Origin: Candidatus Lumbricidiphila eiseniae
GTDB lineage: Bacteria > Actinomycetota > Actinomycetes > Actinomycetales > Microbacteriaceae
NCBI GenBank assembly: GCA_002529645.1
Contig: NAEP01000034.1
Span: 1 to 64,000, forward strand
DNA length: 64,000 nt
Direction of reading: 5' to 3'
A program made the position numbers and the translations under genes. Below, piece after piece: positions 26,553 through 35,286 of the stretch; the stretch's first letter is position 1, and each line of letters begins with the position of its first letter. The notes under the pieces were generated by a model. The model was not told where the DNA came from, did not search any database, and worked only from the letters and a program-made list of their open reading frames with translations.

Positions 26553-27270
26553 GGCCACCGAACGAGTCATCCACACACAACAGATCGTCGGATACCCCGT
26601 CCGGCCCCAGCACCTCCGACACCGGTCCCGCAGCAATCTGCCGCCCGTTCAGCAGTACCGCCGTGTCACACACCGCCACCGCAAGATCGGTGTCGTGCGT
26701 CGACACAAGAAAAGCCACTCCGCGCCGCTTGAGCACACGAATCGTCTCGACGAGCGCGTCGCGACTGCCCTGATCGAGGCCGTTAAACGGTTCGTCAAGC
26801 AAAATCGCAGCGGGATCTGCGACGAGAGCTCGGGCAAGCACCGCGCGCTGGCGCTGACCGCCCGACAGCTGGTTTACCTGCCGTTTTCTCAGCGCACGCA
26901 GGCCAACAAGATCCAGTGCCACCGCAACGGCGGCACGGTCGGCAGCGCCCGGCCAGCGCCACAGCCCTAACTTCCGGTACCGACCGAGCATGACCAGTTG
27001 CCCGACGGTGAGGGGAAAGTCGGGATCGAGTCCCGAGACCTGCGGCAGGTATCCGAGCCCGCCAGGCACGTGCATCTCACCCGCGGTGCAAGGAACAAGG
27101 CCCAGCAATCCGGCCAGAAGCGTAGACTTGCCCGCACCGTTTGGCCCGATGAGGGCAACCGCATCGCCGGGCAACACCGAGAAAGTCACGTCCGTGACGC
27201 CGTGACCGCCGGGGTGGCGGAAACAGGCACCGATGAGCGTAATGATCGGAGCAACCGGGGTGTACGACAT
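26539..27270 (-). CDS. znuC: zinc ABC transporter ATPase
   Basis: A 243-residue ABC ATPase: Walker A GPNGAGKST, Q-loop YLPQVSGLDPDFPL, signature LSGGQRQRAVLARAL, Walker B AAILLDEPFNGLD, His switch in VSTHDTDLAVAV. The C-terminus ends SFGGHDHH, a possible metal-binding tail. It begins 26 bp after znuA. It energises zinc import with the two permeases that follow. Confidence 0.9.
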   Translation of the reverse strand: MSYTPVAPIITLIGACFRHPGGHGVTDVTFSVLPGDAVALIGPNGAGKSTLLAGLLGLVPCTAGEMHVPGGLGYLPQVSGLDPDFPLTVGQLVMLGRYRKLGLWRWPGAADRAAVAVALDLVGLRALRKRQVNQLSGGQRQRAVLARALVADPAAILLDEPFNGLDQGSRDALVETIRVLKRRGVAFLVSTHDTDLAVAVCDTAVLLNGRQIAAGPVSEVLGPDGVSDDLLCVDDSFGGHDHH

Positions 27271-27295
27271 CCCGTGATTCTCCCCAGTCGACCCG

Positions 27296-28483
27296 CTATC
27301 GCGCAAGTGCTGTCGGCAATTGTGTTGGTGTGACGCCCCACGATTCGAGGATGACCCGTGCGTTGTGTATCTCGCTTTTGAGGTATGTGTCACCGTTGCT
27401 GCCCGCGACACCGAGCGAGTCACCGTACAGCGCATCCGGCCCGGAATACACTTTCACACCCGCCTCTGCTCCGATCACCTCGGCGGTTTTGGGTGAAATG
27501 GATGACTCGGAGAAGATTGCTGTCGTCCCGGTGGCCCGAATCTTTGTCACGAGTGCGTCAATAGCTGCAGCGCTCGGCTCGGCATTATCGTCAAAGCTCG
27601 GAATAACACTGCCGATAAAGGTGATGTGATACGCGGCAATAAAGTAGGCAAATGCGTCATGGTTCGTGACGAGCAATCGCTTGGCTTCCGGCACCGTTGC
27701 GATGTTTGCTGTGATCCAGCCGGTGAGGGCATCGAGTGATGCTCCGTAACGCTGAGCATTGGCGGTAAGCGTCGCCCGGTCCACCTTCGCCACCCCGGAG
27801 AGTCCATCCGTAATCGTGGTGACCATCTTTTTTGCGAGGGCCGGATCGGTCCAGACGTGCGGATTTCCCGTGGTTTTGGCCGCGGTGGCGGGTGTCGCGG
27901 TGGCGGGGCTCCTCGCAGGCGCAGCACTCGCTGTGGGCGCAGCACTCGCATCAGCGTGGTCGGCATCGTGGCCAGCGTGGCCAGCATCGTGATCGTGGTC
28001 AGCATCGTGATCGTGGTCAGCATCGTGATCGTGGTCAGCATCGTGATCGTGGTCAGCATCGTGATCGTGGTCATCAGTTGTGATGAGGGCGATTCCCGCG
28101 CTCGCGTCAATGAGCTTTCCCTTGAAGCCGGACGCGGTGATCGCATCATCAAGCCACACCTCCAGTCCGGCACCGTTGACCACAAGCGCATCGGCACGGC
28201 TCAGCGCCGTCAACTGCGCGGCGGAAGGGTCGAATCCATGGGCGCTCTGTCCGGCAGTCAACAACGGTGTCACCGTCGCCGTGTTACCAACCAGTTCCCG
28301 GGTGAAATCCGCGACCTGGGTGGTTGAGACGACGATGGTTGGTTTCGCTCCGGCGGATGTTGACCCCATCGCACCGGTCCCACACCCGGTCATCGCCACC
28401 ACCATCGATCCGACGGTGGCAAGAACCGCGAGCGCACGAGCACCGTCGTGAGAGTGGTTGGGTTGGTTGAGGTCGGTTCGCAT
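27296..28483 (-). CDS. znuA: zinc ABC transporter substrate-binding lipoprotein with His-rich loop
   Basis: A 395-residue cluster A-I binding protein. The lipobox is MTGC near residue 34. Metal-site regions are GQSAHGFDPSAAQLTAL, NPHVWTDPALAKKMV and VTNHDAFAYFIAAYHI. The loop over the site is a very His/Asp-rich stretch (DHDHDA repeated), then a Thr/Ala/Pro linker, a hallmark of zinc-specific binders. It is first in the operon with a Zur box 20 bp upstream of the ATG at 28483. Confidence 0.93.
   Translation of the reverse strand: MRTDLNQPNHSHDGARALAVLATVGSMVVAMTGCGTGAMGSTSAGAKPTIVVSTTQVADFTRELVGNTATVTPLLTAGQSAHGFDPSAAQLTALSRADALVVNGAGLEVWLDDAITASGFKGKLIDASAGIALITTDDHDHDADHDHDADHDHDADHDHDADHDHDAGHAGHDADHADASAAPTASAAPARSPATATPATAAKTTGNPHVWTDPALAKKMVTTITDGLSGVAKVDRATLTANAQRYGASLDALTGWITANIATVPEAKRLLVTNHDAFAYFIAAYHITFIGSVIPSFDDNAEPSAAAIDALVTKIRATGTTAIFSESSISPKTAEVIGAEAGVKVYSGPDALYGDSLGVAGSNGDTYLKSEIHNARVILESWGVTPTQLPTALAR
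27983..28072. repeat. five perfect 18-bp tandem repeats encoding DHDHDA units
   Basis: The unit AGCATCGTGATCGTGGTC occurs five times without mismatch inside znuA, encoding the His/Asp loop. Perfect copies imply recent expansion or contraction, so the number of zinc-binding histidines probably varies between strains. Confidence 0.9.
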
Positions 28484-28502
28484 GCCTCGACACTAAGGTT
28501 AT

Positions 28503-28517
28503 TGATAATGATTGTCA
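28503..28517. promoter_or_regulatory. Zur box upstream of znuA
   Basis: TGATAATGATTGTCA differs at one position from a perfect TGATAATNATTATCA palindrome, the actinobacterial Zur motif. It lies 20 bp before the znuA start, where a bound repressor would block transcription of the whole zinc operon. Confidence 0.85.
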
Positions 28518-28541
28518 AATAGAGCGAGGGTCCCGCGTGCC

Positions 28542-29855
28542 TCACTCAAGCAGCAGGGCCGGCTCCTCAATGATGGAGGCCACATCCGCCAGAAAGCGCG
28601 ACGCGACATCCCCATCAACGACTCGATGATCGAAGGATGCCCCGATCGTCGTCACAAATCGCGGTCGTACCTCGCCGTCCACCACCCACGGCTTCGGTTT
28701 GATCGTGCCCAGCGCAACAATCGCCACCTCGCCCGGATTGAGGATCGGGGTACCGGTGTCCATGCCAAACACACCGATGTTCGTCACGGTAATCGTGCCG
28801 CCGCGCATTTCCACCGGCTGCGTTGTGCCCTCTCGGGCGGTCAGCGTAAGCTGCTCCAGCGCGGTTGCAAGCTCCACCATTGTCATCGCGTGGGCATCTT
28901 TCACATTCGGCACAATAAGCCCACGCGGAGTCGCTGCCGCAACTCCAAGATTGACGTAGTGCTTGACGATGATTTCTGAGTCTGTCCACTGCGCATTGGC
29001 GCTCGGATTCCGCCGCACCGCCCAGATCATTGCCTTTGCCATGATGAGCAGCGGTGACACCTTCACCCCGGCAAAATCCGGCGAGGCCTTCAGTCGCTTG
29101 AGGTACTCCATTGTTCGCGTGGCATCCACATCGACGAAAACACTCACGTGCGGTGCCTGAAACGCGCTCTGCACCATCGCGGTCGCAATCGCTTTCCGAA
29201 CACCCTTCACCGGAATCCGATCTTCTCGGTCGGTTGGCAAGTCCGGGGTCTGAATGTTGCGGAAGACACTGGCCTGGTCGGCTTCCCGGATCACATCGTC
29301 CCGAGTAATATCACCAATCGGGCCGGTCGCCACCACCCGGGTAAGGTCAACACCGAGGTCCTTTGCGAGCCGCCGGATGGGCGGCTTCGCCACAACCGGA
29401 AGCGAAGGCTCCGGGTGAGGGCGAGCATCGGGCACAGGCGGCGGCTCTGACGCGGGTGCCGCGAGGTGTCCGTGCGCGCCCTCCGGCACCGCGTGTCGGC
29501 GGCGGCGAGTGGTCACGGGCCCGGATGCACCGTGGCCGACGAGCACCGCGCCACCGTCGTCGCTCGTGGCGGGCGGTTCGCCCACCGTCGCAGGTGGCGG
29601 TGCCTCGACCGCGACATCCGTCTGAATGACCAGAATCGGTGTGCCGACAGACACCGTTGTGCCCTCGGCCACCAGTATCTCGGTTACGGTACCCACATAT
29701 GCGCTCGGCAGTTCCACGAGTGATTTGGCGGTTTCAATCTCGACAAAAACCTGGTCGAGCACAATGCGATCACCGACAGCGACCCGCCACTGAACGATCT
29801 CTGCCTCGGTAAGGCCCTCGCCAACATCGGGGAGAGGAAAGCGAATGTCAGCCAT
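28542..29855 (-). CDS. bkdC: 2-oxoacid dehydrogenase E2 (dihydrolipoyl acyltransferase)
   Basis: 437 residues. A lipoyl domain comes first ([14 protein letters not shown], Lys about residue 44 carries lipoate), then a Pro-rich linker, a peripheral-subunit-binding domain ([19 protein letters not shown]) and the catalytic domain with [17 protein letters not shown] single lipoyl domain and the neighbouring alpha and beta E1 genes favour a branched-chain or related complex rather than the main pyruvate one; that choice is inference. No E3 gene is in the window. The ATG at 29855 overlaps a small ORF. Confidence 0.88.
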   Translation of the reverse strand: MADIRFPLPDVGEGLTEAEIVQWRVAVGDRIVLDQVFVEIETAKSLVELPSAYVGTVTEILVAEGTTVSVGTPILVIQTDVAVEAPPPATVGEPPATSDDGGAVLVGHGASGPVTTRRRRHAVPEGAHGHLAAPASEPPPVPDARPHPEPSLPVVAKPPIRRLAKDLGVDLTRVVATGPIGDITRDDVIREADQASVFRNIQTPDLPTDREDRIPVKGVRKAIATAMVQSAFQAPHVSVFVDVDATRTMEYLKRLKASPDFAGVKVSPLLIMAKAMIWAVRRNPSANAQWTDSEIIVKHYVNLGVAAATPRGLIVPNVKDAHAMTMVELATALEQLTLTAREGTTQPVEMRGGTITVTNIGVFGMDTGTPILNPGEVAIVALGTIKPKPWVVDGEVRPRFVTTIGASFDHRVVDGDVASRFLADVASIIEEPALLLE

Positions 29856-30009
29856 GAGGTACGTTCTCCTTCACCTGAGCAAGCGTGTGCGCGTGGTTGA
29901 GCAACTGTATCGGGCCGAGTGATTCCATCCGGTTGAACGGGTGCACTCGTCCCTGATCGAACGGGTGCACAAAACCTAGCCGATAAACCAGTTCGATCGG
30001 TACGGTCAT
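29848..30009 (-). CDS. 53-codon ORF coupled between E1 beta and E2
   Basis: Starts at ATG 30009, overlapping the E1 beta stop as ATGA, and ends eight bases inside the E2 start. The peptide begins [20 protein letters not shown], continues [20 protein letters not shown] and ends [17 protein letters not shown] is repeated because of a 24-bp direct repeat at 29935-29970. No family is recognised and there is no membrane segment. The perfect fit into the operon argues for translation; it may serve only to couple E1 beta to E2. Confidence 0.5.
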   Translation of the reverse strand: MTVPIELVYRLGFVHPFDQGRVHPFNRMESLGPIQLLNHAHTLAQVKENVPHG

Positions 30010-31121
30010 CAGAACGCCAGTACTCGGTCAACGGCTTCCAGCACCCGGTCGGGGCTTGGCAAATACTGCGTTTCCAGTGCCGCTGGCGGGTAGGGCGTAT
30101 CGAACCCGGACACGCGCAAAACCGGAGCTTCCAGCGAATAAAACGCACGCTCTGCGACGGTCGCAGCAATTTCAGACCCGAGCGATGCGTGTCCGTACGC
30201 CTCCTGTGCCACAACAAGTCGACAGGTGTGGCGCACCGACTCAAGCAGCGGGTCATAGTCCACCGGTGAGAGCGAACGCAGGTCAACAACCTCAATGCTC
30301 GTACCCTCCGTCGCCGCAATTTCCGCCGCGGCAAGCAACGTTGACACCATTGCACCGTGGCCGACAACCGTCACATCCGTTCCGGCACGAACAACACGGC
30401 TGTTGTGCATGGGCAGGCCCGGGTGATCGAAATCGACCGGCCCCTTAGACCAGTACCGGCTTTTCGGCTCGAGGAACAGCACCGGGTCATTGCAGGCGAT
30501 GGCCTCTTGAATCATCCAGTAGGCGTCGTGCGGCTGCGAAGGGCTCACGATTCGCAAACCCGGTGTGTGCGCGAAGTACGCCTCCGGGCTCTCCTGGTGG
30601 TGCTCAATGGAGCCAATGTGCCCACCGTAGGGAAGCCGAATAACAACCGGCATCCCGACCGACCCACCGTGTCGGAGCGTCTGCCGACTCAGTTGCGTCG
30701 TGATCTGATCAAACGCCGGAAAAATGAAGCCGTCGAACTGAATCTCAATGACCGACCGGATGCCCCGCATAGCGAGCCCAATCGCAGTGCCCACGATCCC
30801 CGACTCCGCGAGCGGCGTATCGCGCACCCGCTGGTCGCCGAACTCGGCCTGCAACCCTTCCGTAACCCGAAAAACGCCCCCCAGTGGGCCAATGTCCTCG
30901 CCCATGAGGATGACCCGATCATCCGCTCGCAGTGCCGCACGTAGGCCGGCCGTGATCGCTTTGGCCAGCGAGAGGGTGTGCACACCGTGCACCGTTTCGG
31001 CCACCGATGGTCTCGTGTCCCTCGTCGCGTCCGTCGGAACAGCGTGGTGCCGTGTGCTGTGGTTGTGTTGGTTATGCTCCCTCATCGCGTCTGTCGGGAC
31101 AGCGTCCTCGTGAGCGCTCAT
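30009..31121 (-). CDS. bkdB: 2-oxoacid dehydrogenase E1 beta subunit
   Basis: A 370-residue transketolase-like subunit. VILMGEDIGPLGGVFRVTEGL, ESGIVGTAIGLAMRGIRSV and FVFPAFDQI-like FIFPAFDQITTQLS are family segments, and the C-terminal domain has VVRAGTDVTVVGHGAMV. The first 45 residues are an unusual extension with AVPTDAMRE and AVPTDATRD in tandem, created by a 60-bp-period duplication (31018-31105). The ATG at 31121 overlaps the E1 alpha stop (ATGA); a start further in, near LSLAKAITAGL, would suit the normal family length. Confidence 0.88.
   Translation of the reverse strand: MSAHEDAVPTDAMREHNQHNHSTRHHAVPTDATRDTRPSVAETVHGVHTLSLAKAITAGLRAALRADDRVILMGEDIGPLGGVFRVTEGLQAEFGDQRVRDTPLAESGIVGTAIGLAMRGIRSVIEIQFDGFIFPAFDQITTQLSRQTLRHGGSVGMPVVIRLPYGGHIGSIEHHQESPEAYFAHTPGLRIVSPSQPHDAYWMIQEAIACNDPVLFLEPKSRYWSKGPVDFDHPGLPMHNSRVVRAGTDVTVVGHGAMVSTLLAAAEIAATEGTSIEVVDLRSLSPVDYDPLLESVRHTCRLVVAQEAYGHASLGSEIAATVAERAFYSLEAPVLRVSGFDTPYPPAALETQYLPSPDRVLEAVDRVLAF
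31018..31105. repeat. 28-bp direct repeat pair with 32-bp insert, inside E1 beta gene (locus H)
   Basis: Copies at 31018-31045 and 31078-31105 agree at 25 of 28 bases; all three differences are transitions. The 60-bp period keeps the reading frame, so the E1 beta N-terminus is lengthened by 20 residues. Confidence 0.75.
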
Positions 31122-32251
31122 GCTGACCCTTCCTCAAACGAGTGCTCGAATGCGTCCAGCCACGCCGCCTGTTCGACCATGAGCGGGTGGGGGTCTTGGT
31201 ACACATGGGCAAAAATCACGGATCGCGGCGGTGCGACCAGTTCCTGCGTTCGCCGACGAAGATCCGCGGCCATGTCTTCGGCTTCCTCCTCTACCTCAGC
31301 AAAAAAAGCAGCGGATGCCCCTCGGCCTGACAGCCACGTTTTGTACCGCACAATCGGATCGCGAGCAGACCACAGTTCAACCTCGGAGTCGGTGCGATAC
31401 TTGGTGGGATCATCCGCGGTCGTGTGAGCGCCCATCCGGTACGTCATCGCCTCAATGAGACTCGGCCCCTCGCCCGCCCGAGCCGCGTCAAGGTATCGGC
31501 GGGTGACAAGGTAGCTCGCGAGCACATCGTTGCCGTCAATACGAACACCGGGCATCCCGAATCCGCCGCCGCGGTGCGCGAGCGGGTGCCGCGATTGCCG
31601 CGACACCGGAACCGAAATGGCCCACTGATTGTTCTGGACGAAGAAGACCTGTGGACACTGGTAGCTCGATGCAAATACGAGCGCCTCGTTCGCGTCGCCC
31701 TGAGAAGTGGCACCGTCACCGTAATACACGATCACCGCGGCATCCCGATCGGGATCACCGGTCGCGGTTTCGCCGTCGAATTGCAGGCCCATTGCGTATC
31801 CGGTTGCGTGCAGGTTCTGCGATGCGAGCACGAGCGTGTAGAGGTGAAAGTTCCCCGTCTCACGCGGATCCCATCCACCGAGTGTCACCCCGCGCATGAG
31901 AGCAAAGAGTCGAACGGGATCAAGACCCCGAATCATCCCGACGATGTGTTCGCGGTAGGAGGGGAAGAGGTGATCCTGCGCTCGGGCCGCGCGCGCCGAG
32001 CCGACCTGGGCCGCTTCCTGCCCAAAACTCGGCGGCCAGAGAGCAAGCTGCCCCTGTCGCTGCAAATTCGCGCCCGTGATATCGACTCGGCGAGAGAAGG
32101 TCATGTCGCGGTAAAACTGCCGCAGGACCTCCTCCTTGATGCCCGCAACAAGCGGCGCGTATTCCTCTGCTGCCGCTGTCGGTTGCAACAGCCCGTCGGG
32201 GGTCAGGAGTTGAACCGTTGGTTCATCGCACTCTCGCTCTGGGGCAGTCAC
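31118..32251 (-). CDS. bkdA: 2-oxoacid dehydrogenase E1 alpha subunit
   Basis: A 377-residue thiamine-diphosphate enzyme subunit. The ThDP motif is YYGDGATSQGDANEALVFAS ending in FFVQNNQWAIS. The phosphorylation-loop region AMTYRMGAHTTADDPTKYR and the substrate-side FGQEAAQVGSARA are present. It pairs with E1 beta to decarboxylate a 2-oxoacid and load the acyl group on E2. The gene heads the operon, ten bases after the aminotransferase gene, which may be co-transcribed. Confidence 0.9.
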   Translation of the reverse strand: MTAPERECDEPTVQLLTPDGLLQPTAAAEEYAPLVAGIKEEVLRQFYRDMTFSRRVDITGANLQRQGQLALWPPSFGQEAAQVGSARAARAQDHLFPSYREHIVGMIRGLDPVRLFALMRGVTLGGWDPRETGNFHLYTLVLASQNLHATGYAMGLQFDGETATGDPDRDAAVIVYYGDGATSQGDANEALVFASSYQCPQVFFVQNNQWAISVPVSRQSRHPLAHRGGGFGMPGVRIDGNDVLASYLVTRRYLDAARAGEGPSLIEAMTYRMGAHTTADDPTKYRTDSEVELWSARDPIVRYKTWLSGRGASAAFFAEVEEEAEDMAADLRRRTQELVAPPRSVIFAHVYQDPHPLMVEQAAWLDAFEHSFEEGSA

Positions 32252-32260
32252 CGTTTTAGG

Positions 32261-33382
32261 TTACCGTTCGCCGGATGCCGCATCGGGAACCGGCGGCGGG
32301 GATGGTGCCGAGTCGGCAAGCGCCGTCAACACCAGCGGCACCGACTCCTCCTCCCCCACCGTGAGACGGATGCCCTCATCCACAAACGGTCGCACAATGA
32401 GGCCCCGCTGCCACAGCTGCTCGGCGATGGTTGTGGTGGCCGGGCCGGTGGGTAACCAGAGGAAGTTACCCTCTGCCTGCGGAATCGACCACCCGTGGGC
32501 ACACAGACCGGCACGAAGCCGGTCACGACGCTCGGCAATCGCGGACACTCGACGCCTAAGCTCCGGCTCGGCGTCAGGAGCAAGAGAGGCAATCGCGGCC
32601 GCGGTGGCGAGCCCGGTCACCTGCAGTGGGATGGCCGCGGAGCGCGCGGCATCCAACAGGTCTCGTGGTCCGACCGCGTAGCCGACCCGCAGACCGGCCA
32701 AGCCGTAGGCCTTTGAAAAGGTGCGCATGATGACCAGATTGGGGTACCGGCCCAGCAGCGTACGACCATCGACTGCGCTGTCGGTGCATACAAATTCCAC
32801 ATAGGCTTCGTCAAGAATGACGAGCACAGTGGGCGGCACCGCGGCCATGAACTCCACACACTCACTCAGTGAGACGGTCACCCCGGTTGGATTGTTGGGT
32901 GAGCACACAAGAACGACCCGGGTGCGGGCGGTGACCGCCGCCGCCATCGCCCCGAGATCATGACCGTGATCGGGTCGATTCGGCACCTGGATGCTCCGGG
33001 CCCCCGCGACCGTCACAAGCCCCGGATACGCTTCAAACGACCGCCAGGCATAGACAACCTCATCGCCTGGCCCGGCGGCAGCCTGGATGAGAGCTGCGAG
33101 CAAGGACACCGACCCCGCGCCGACCATGACCTGCTCAGCACTCACCGAAAACCGGGTCGCGAGGTGTTCCCGGAGTGTGAGCGCGGTGGCGTCCGGGTAT
33201 CGATTGAGCTGGGCGGCGCTGTCGGCAACCGCCTGCAGCACAGACGGCAGTGGCGGGAAGGGGTTTTCGTTGCTCGAGAGCTTGAACCCGTCGGTGGGGG
33301 CGAGGCGGCCCTGTCGATAGGGGGGCAACGCCGCGATCTCCGAGCGAAAAATCACGGAGGGAGTCGGCTCCGACACGGTCAT
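32261..33382 (-). CDS. hisC: HisC-like histidinol-phosphate / aromatic aminotransferase
   Basis: A 373-residue class I/II PLP aminotransferase. [16 protein letters not shown] is the HisC-type N-terminal signature, [10 protein letters not shown] and ILDEAYVEF bind PLP, and [19 protein letters not shown] carries the Schiff-base Lys. Stand-alone copies outside his operons in actinobacteria often act as aromatic (phenylalanine) aminotransferases, so the substrate is open. Its place ahead of a 2-oxoacid dehydrogenase operon fits a role in feeding it amino-acid-derived keto acids. Confidence 0.85.
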   Translation of the reverse strand: MTVSEPTPSVIFRSEIAALPPYRQGRLAPTDGFKLSSNENPFPPLPSVLQAVADSAAQLNRYPDATALTLREHLATRFSVSAEQVMVGAGSVSLLAALIQAAAGPGDEVVYAWRSFEAYPGLVTVAGARSIQVPNRPDHGHDLGAMAAAVTARTRVVLVCSPNNPTGVTVSLSECVEFMAAVPPTVLVILDEAYVEFVCTDSAVDGRTLLGRYPNLVIMRTFSKAYGLAGLRVGYAVGPRDLLDAARSAAIPLQVTGLATAAAIASLAPDAEPELRRRVSAIAERRDRLRAGLCAHGWSIPQAEGNFLWLPTGPATTTIAEQLWQRGLIVRPFVDEGIRLTVGEEESVPLVLTALADSAPSPPPVPDAASGER

Positions 33383-33442
33383 TGTTCCACCGTATCGGGT
33401 GTGTGGCTGCTGGGGGCAGATTCACCAGTAGATATGGTGCAC

Positions 33443-33525
33443 AATCCACCAAAATTTGGATGCGAATCCACCAAGGTTTGCGTGCGAATCCACCAAAATT
33501 TGGGTGCGAATCCACCAAAATACGG
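33443..33525. repeat. 22-bp tandem repeats overlapping the ATPase promoter
   Basis: Units starting AATCCACCAAAATTTGG occur at 33443, 33465 (two changes), 33487 and, truncated, 33509. Each holds the near-palindrome CCAAAATTTGG. The last copy covers the -35 position of a promoter whose -10 is TAGATT (33526-33531), so a protein binding the repeats would control the gene that follows. Iteron-like spacing is equal to about two helical turns. Confidence 0.8.
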
Positions 33526-33537
33526 TAGATTTAACAT

Positions 33538-34785
33538 GTGACACACCTCCAACGGCACGTGAAGGCCCGAGCATTAGAGGCCCTGCATGACACCCGGATT
33601 GTGGTCATCCAGGGTGCCCGTCAAGTGGGAAAAACCACACTCGTTCAAGAGATATTGACCCACGTCGGTGGCCAATACGTCACGTTAGACGACCCGTCTA
33701 TCCGTGCTGCTGCTCAACTCGACCCCGTCGGATTTGTCATGCAAAATCGCACTGGATTGCTCGCGATTGACGAGGTGCAACGGGTGCCAGAACTGATGTT
33801 GGCGCTCAAGCTAGAAGTTGATCGTGACCCGCGTCCGGGACGATTCTTGATCACCGGTTCAGCCGATCTACTCCGCCTACCCACCGTTGAAGACAGCCTG
33901 GCCGGGCGAGCAGAGAGCATCGAGTTACACGGATTCAGTCAGGGAGAACTGAACCAACACCTAGAGCAATTCATCGACCACACCTTTGCCAATAACATCG
34001 TTACTCATCACACAAGCCAACTCGGTCGCACAGACTACCTTGAGCGAGCAATGGCAGGTTCCTTCCCCGAAGCGATCAACCGATCTCCCGGACGTCGTCG
34101 ACAGGATTGGCTTGACAATTACCTCACACGAATAACAGAACGGGATGCGCCCGATATCTCGTCACTGCGGAGCATTCCAGAGCTTTCGCTCGTTTTACGA
34201 CTAATTGCTGCGCAAAATAGCGGGGAACTCAATACCGCCAAACTCTCACAGCGCAGCGGAATCCCCACCACGTCGCTTACCCGTTTGTTGGCTCTACTGG
34301 AAACTCTCTACCTCGTTCAACGTATTCCCGCTTGGTCGACCAATCTCACAAAACGGGTTGTCGCTCGCCCCAAAGTGGCACTACTTGACACGGGTATGGC
34401 AGCACGTCTACAAAATGTTTCACCCGCTTCCGCATCCCCGGATGTCTCACCGACCCTTGCTGGTCACCTACTCGAGGGGTTTGTTGCCGGTGAATTGCGG
34501 CGCCAGCAAGCGTGGGCAGAAGAGGTGGTGCAACTGTGCCACTTCCGCGACCGCTCAGCCGGCGAAGTCGATCTTGTCTTGGAATCGATCGACGGCCGAG
34601 TGGTGGGAATTGAGGTCAAGGCTGCCGCCACCGTGGGCGCAAAGGATGTTCGTGGGCTGGGGCTGCTGCGAGATCGACTCGGTGCCCGATTCATCCGGGG
34701 CTATGTCCTGTACACCGGCGCAGAGTCTGTGCCGTTTGGCGATCGAATCACGGCTGCCCCGCTCGACCTGCTGTGGAGTAGCTAA
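33538..34785 (+). CDS. AAA ATP-binding protein, DUF4143 type
   Basis: A 415-residue ATPase: Walker A QGARQVGKTTL at about residue 26, Walker B LLAIDEVQRVPEL, sensor LITGSADLL. The C-terminal DUF4143 half has a winged-helix-like region (AKLSQRSGIPTTSLTRLLALLE) and a nuclease-like core with EVDLVLESIDGRVVGIEVKA. Function of the family is not established; many lie in defence or mobile regions. The GTG at 33538 lies seven bases after the TAGATT -10 with no ribosome site, suggesting a leaderless mRNA. Codon use is lower in GC than its neighbours, suggesting transfer. Confidence 0.82.
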   Translation: MTHLQRHVKARALEALHDTRIVVIQGARQVGKTTLVQEILTHVGGQYVTLDDPSIRAAAQLDPVGFVMQNRTGLLAIDEVQRVPELMLALKLEVDRDPRPGRFLITGSADLLRLPTVEDSLAGRAESIELHGFSQGELNQHLEQFIDHTFANNIVTHHTSQLGRTDYLERAMAGSFPEAINRSPGRRRQDWLDNYLTRITERDAPDISSLRSIPELSLVLRLIAAQNSGELNTAKLSQRSGIPTTSLTRLLALLETLYLVQRIPAWSTNLTKRVVARPKVALLDTGMAARLQNVSPASASPDVSPTLAGHLLEGFVAGELRRQQAWAEEVVQLCHFRDRSAGEVDLVLESIDGRVVGIEVKAAATVGAKDVRGLGLLRDRLGARFIRGYVLYTGAESVPFGDRITAAPLDLLWSS

Positions 34786-35286
34786 AACTGCTAGTTCCCG
34801 TGTTCAGGGTAGAAGCACAACACCCGGTGATGTTCATATTCACTGAGTCAAGGGTTGCGCTTCTGTGGGTATACATGACGGTCATGTGTCATTAGGTTGA
34901 GCGGGTTCAGATCGGAGAGGGAGTAGGGGAGTAGATGCCGGGTGGTCTGTCCGGCAGATCGCTGCGGTGCTGAGTCAGTCTGGGTCTACGGTGTCGCGGG
35001 AGATCAACGGAACAAGACCGAACTTCCGTGCTGCTTCGCCGGATCCGCGCGCCTGCATGTCGGCGGTTCCCGCGAAGATATCCTCTGTTGAGGACGGTTG
35101 GCGGGGGGCGCGCCCGTTTCTGGTGATCGAGCTGCCGACTGGCCGTCGCCACGATATCGCGGTGCGCAATACGGCCCTCTGCCGCACGGAACAGACGCCA
35201 TCGCCCCCGAAGTCGGATACTCGACCTAATCGTGACGTTACTGACTATTCACACTCTTTCCAGCACCATGCCGCGAGAATTGACGT
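34786..35286. other. intergenic with a perfect 7+1+7 palindrome and an IS30 scrap
   Basis: ACATGAC and GTCATGT flank a single G at 34873-34887, just before the IS30-like remnant, and could be an element end or operator. Past 35075 I see nothing until the phosphatase gene. Confidence 0.45.
34890..35075 (+). pseudogene. IS30-family transposase N-terminal fragment
   Basis: In shifting frames the plus strand gives VERVQIGEGVGE, then VRQIAAVLSQSGSTVSREIN, the helix-turn-helix characteristic of IS30 transposases, before losing homology. No DDE domain follows. The scrap sits between the ATPase and the phosphatase. Confidence 0.55.
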
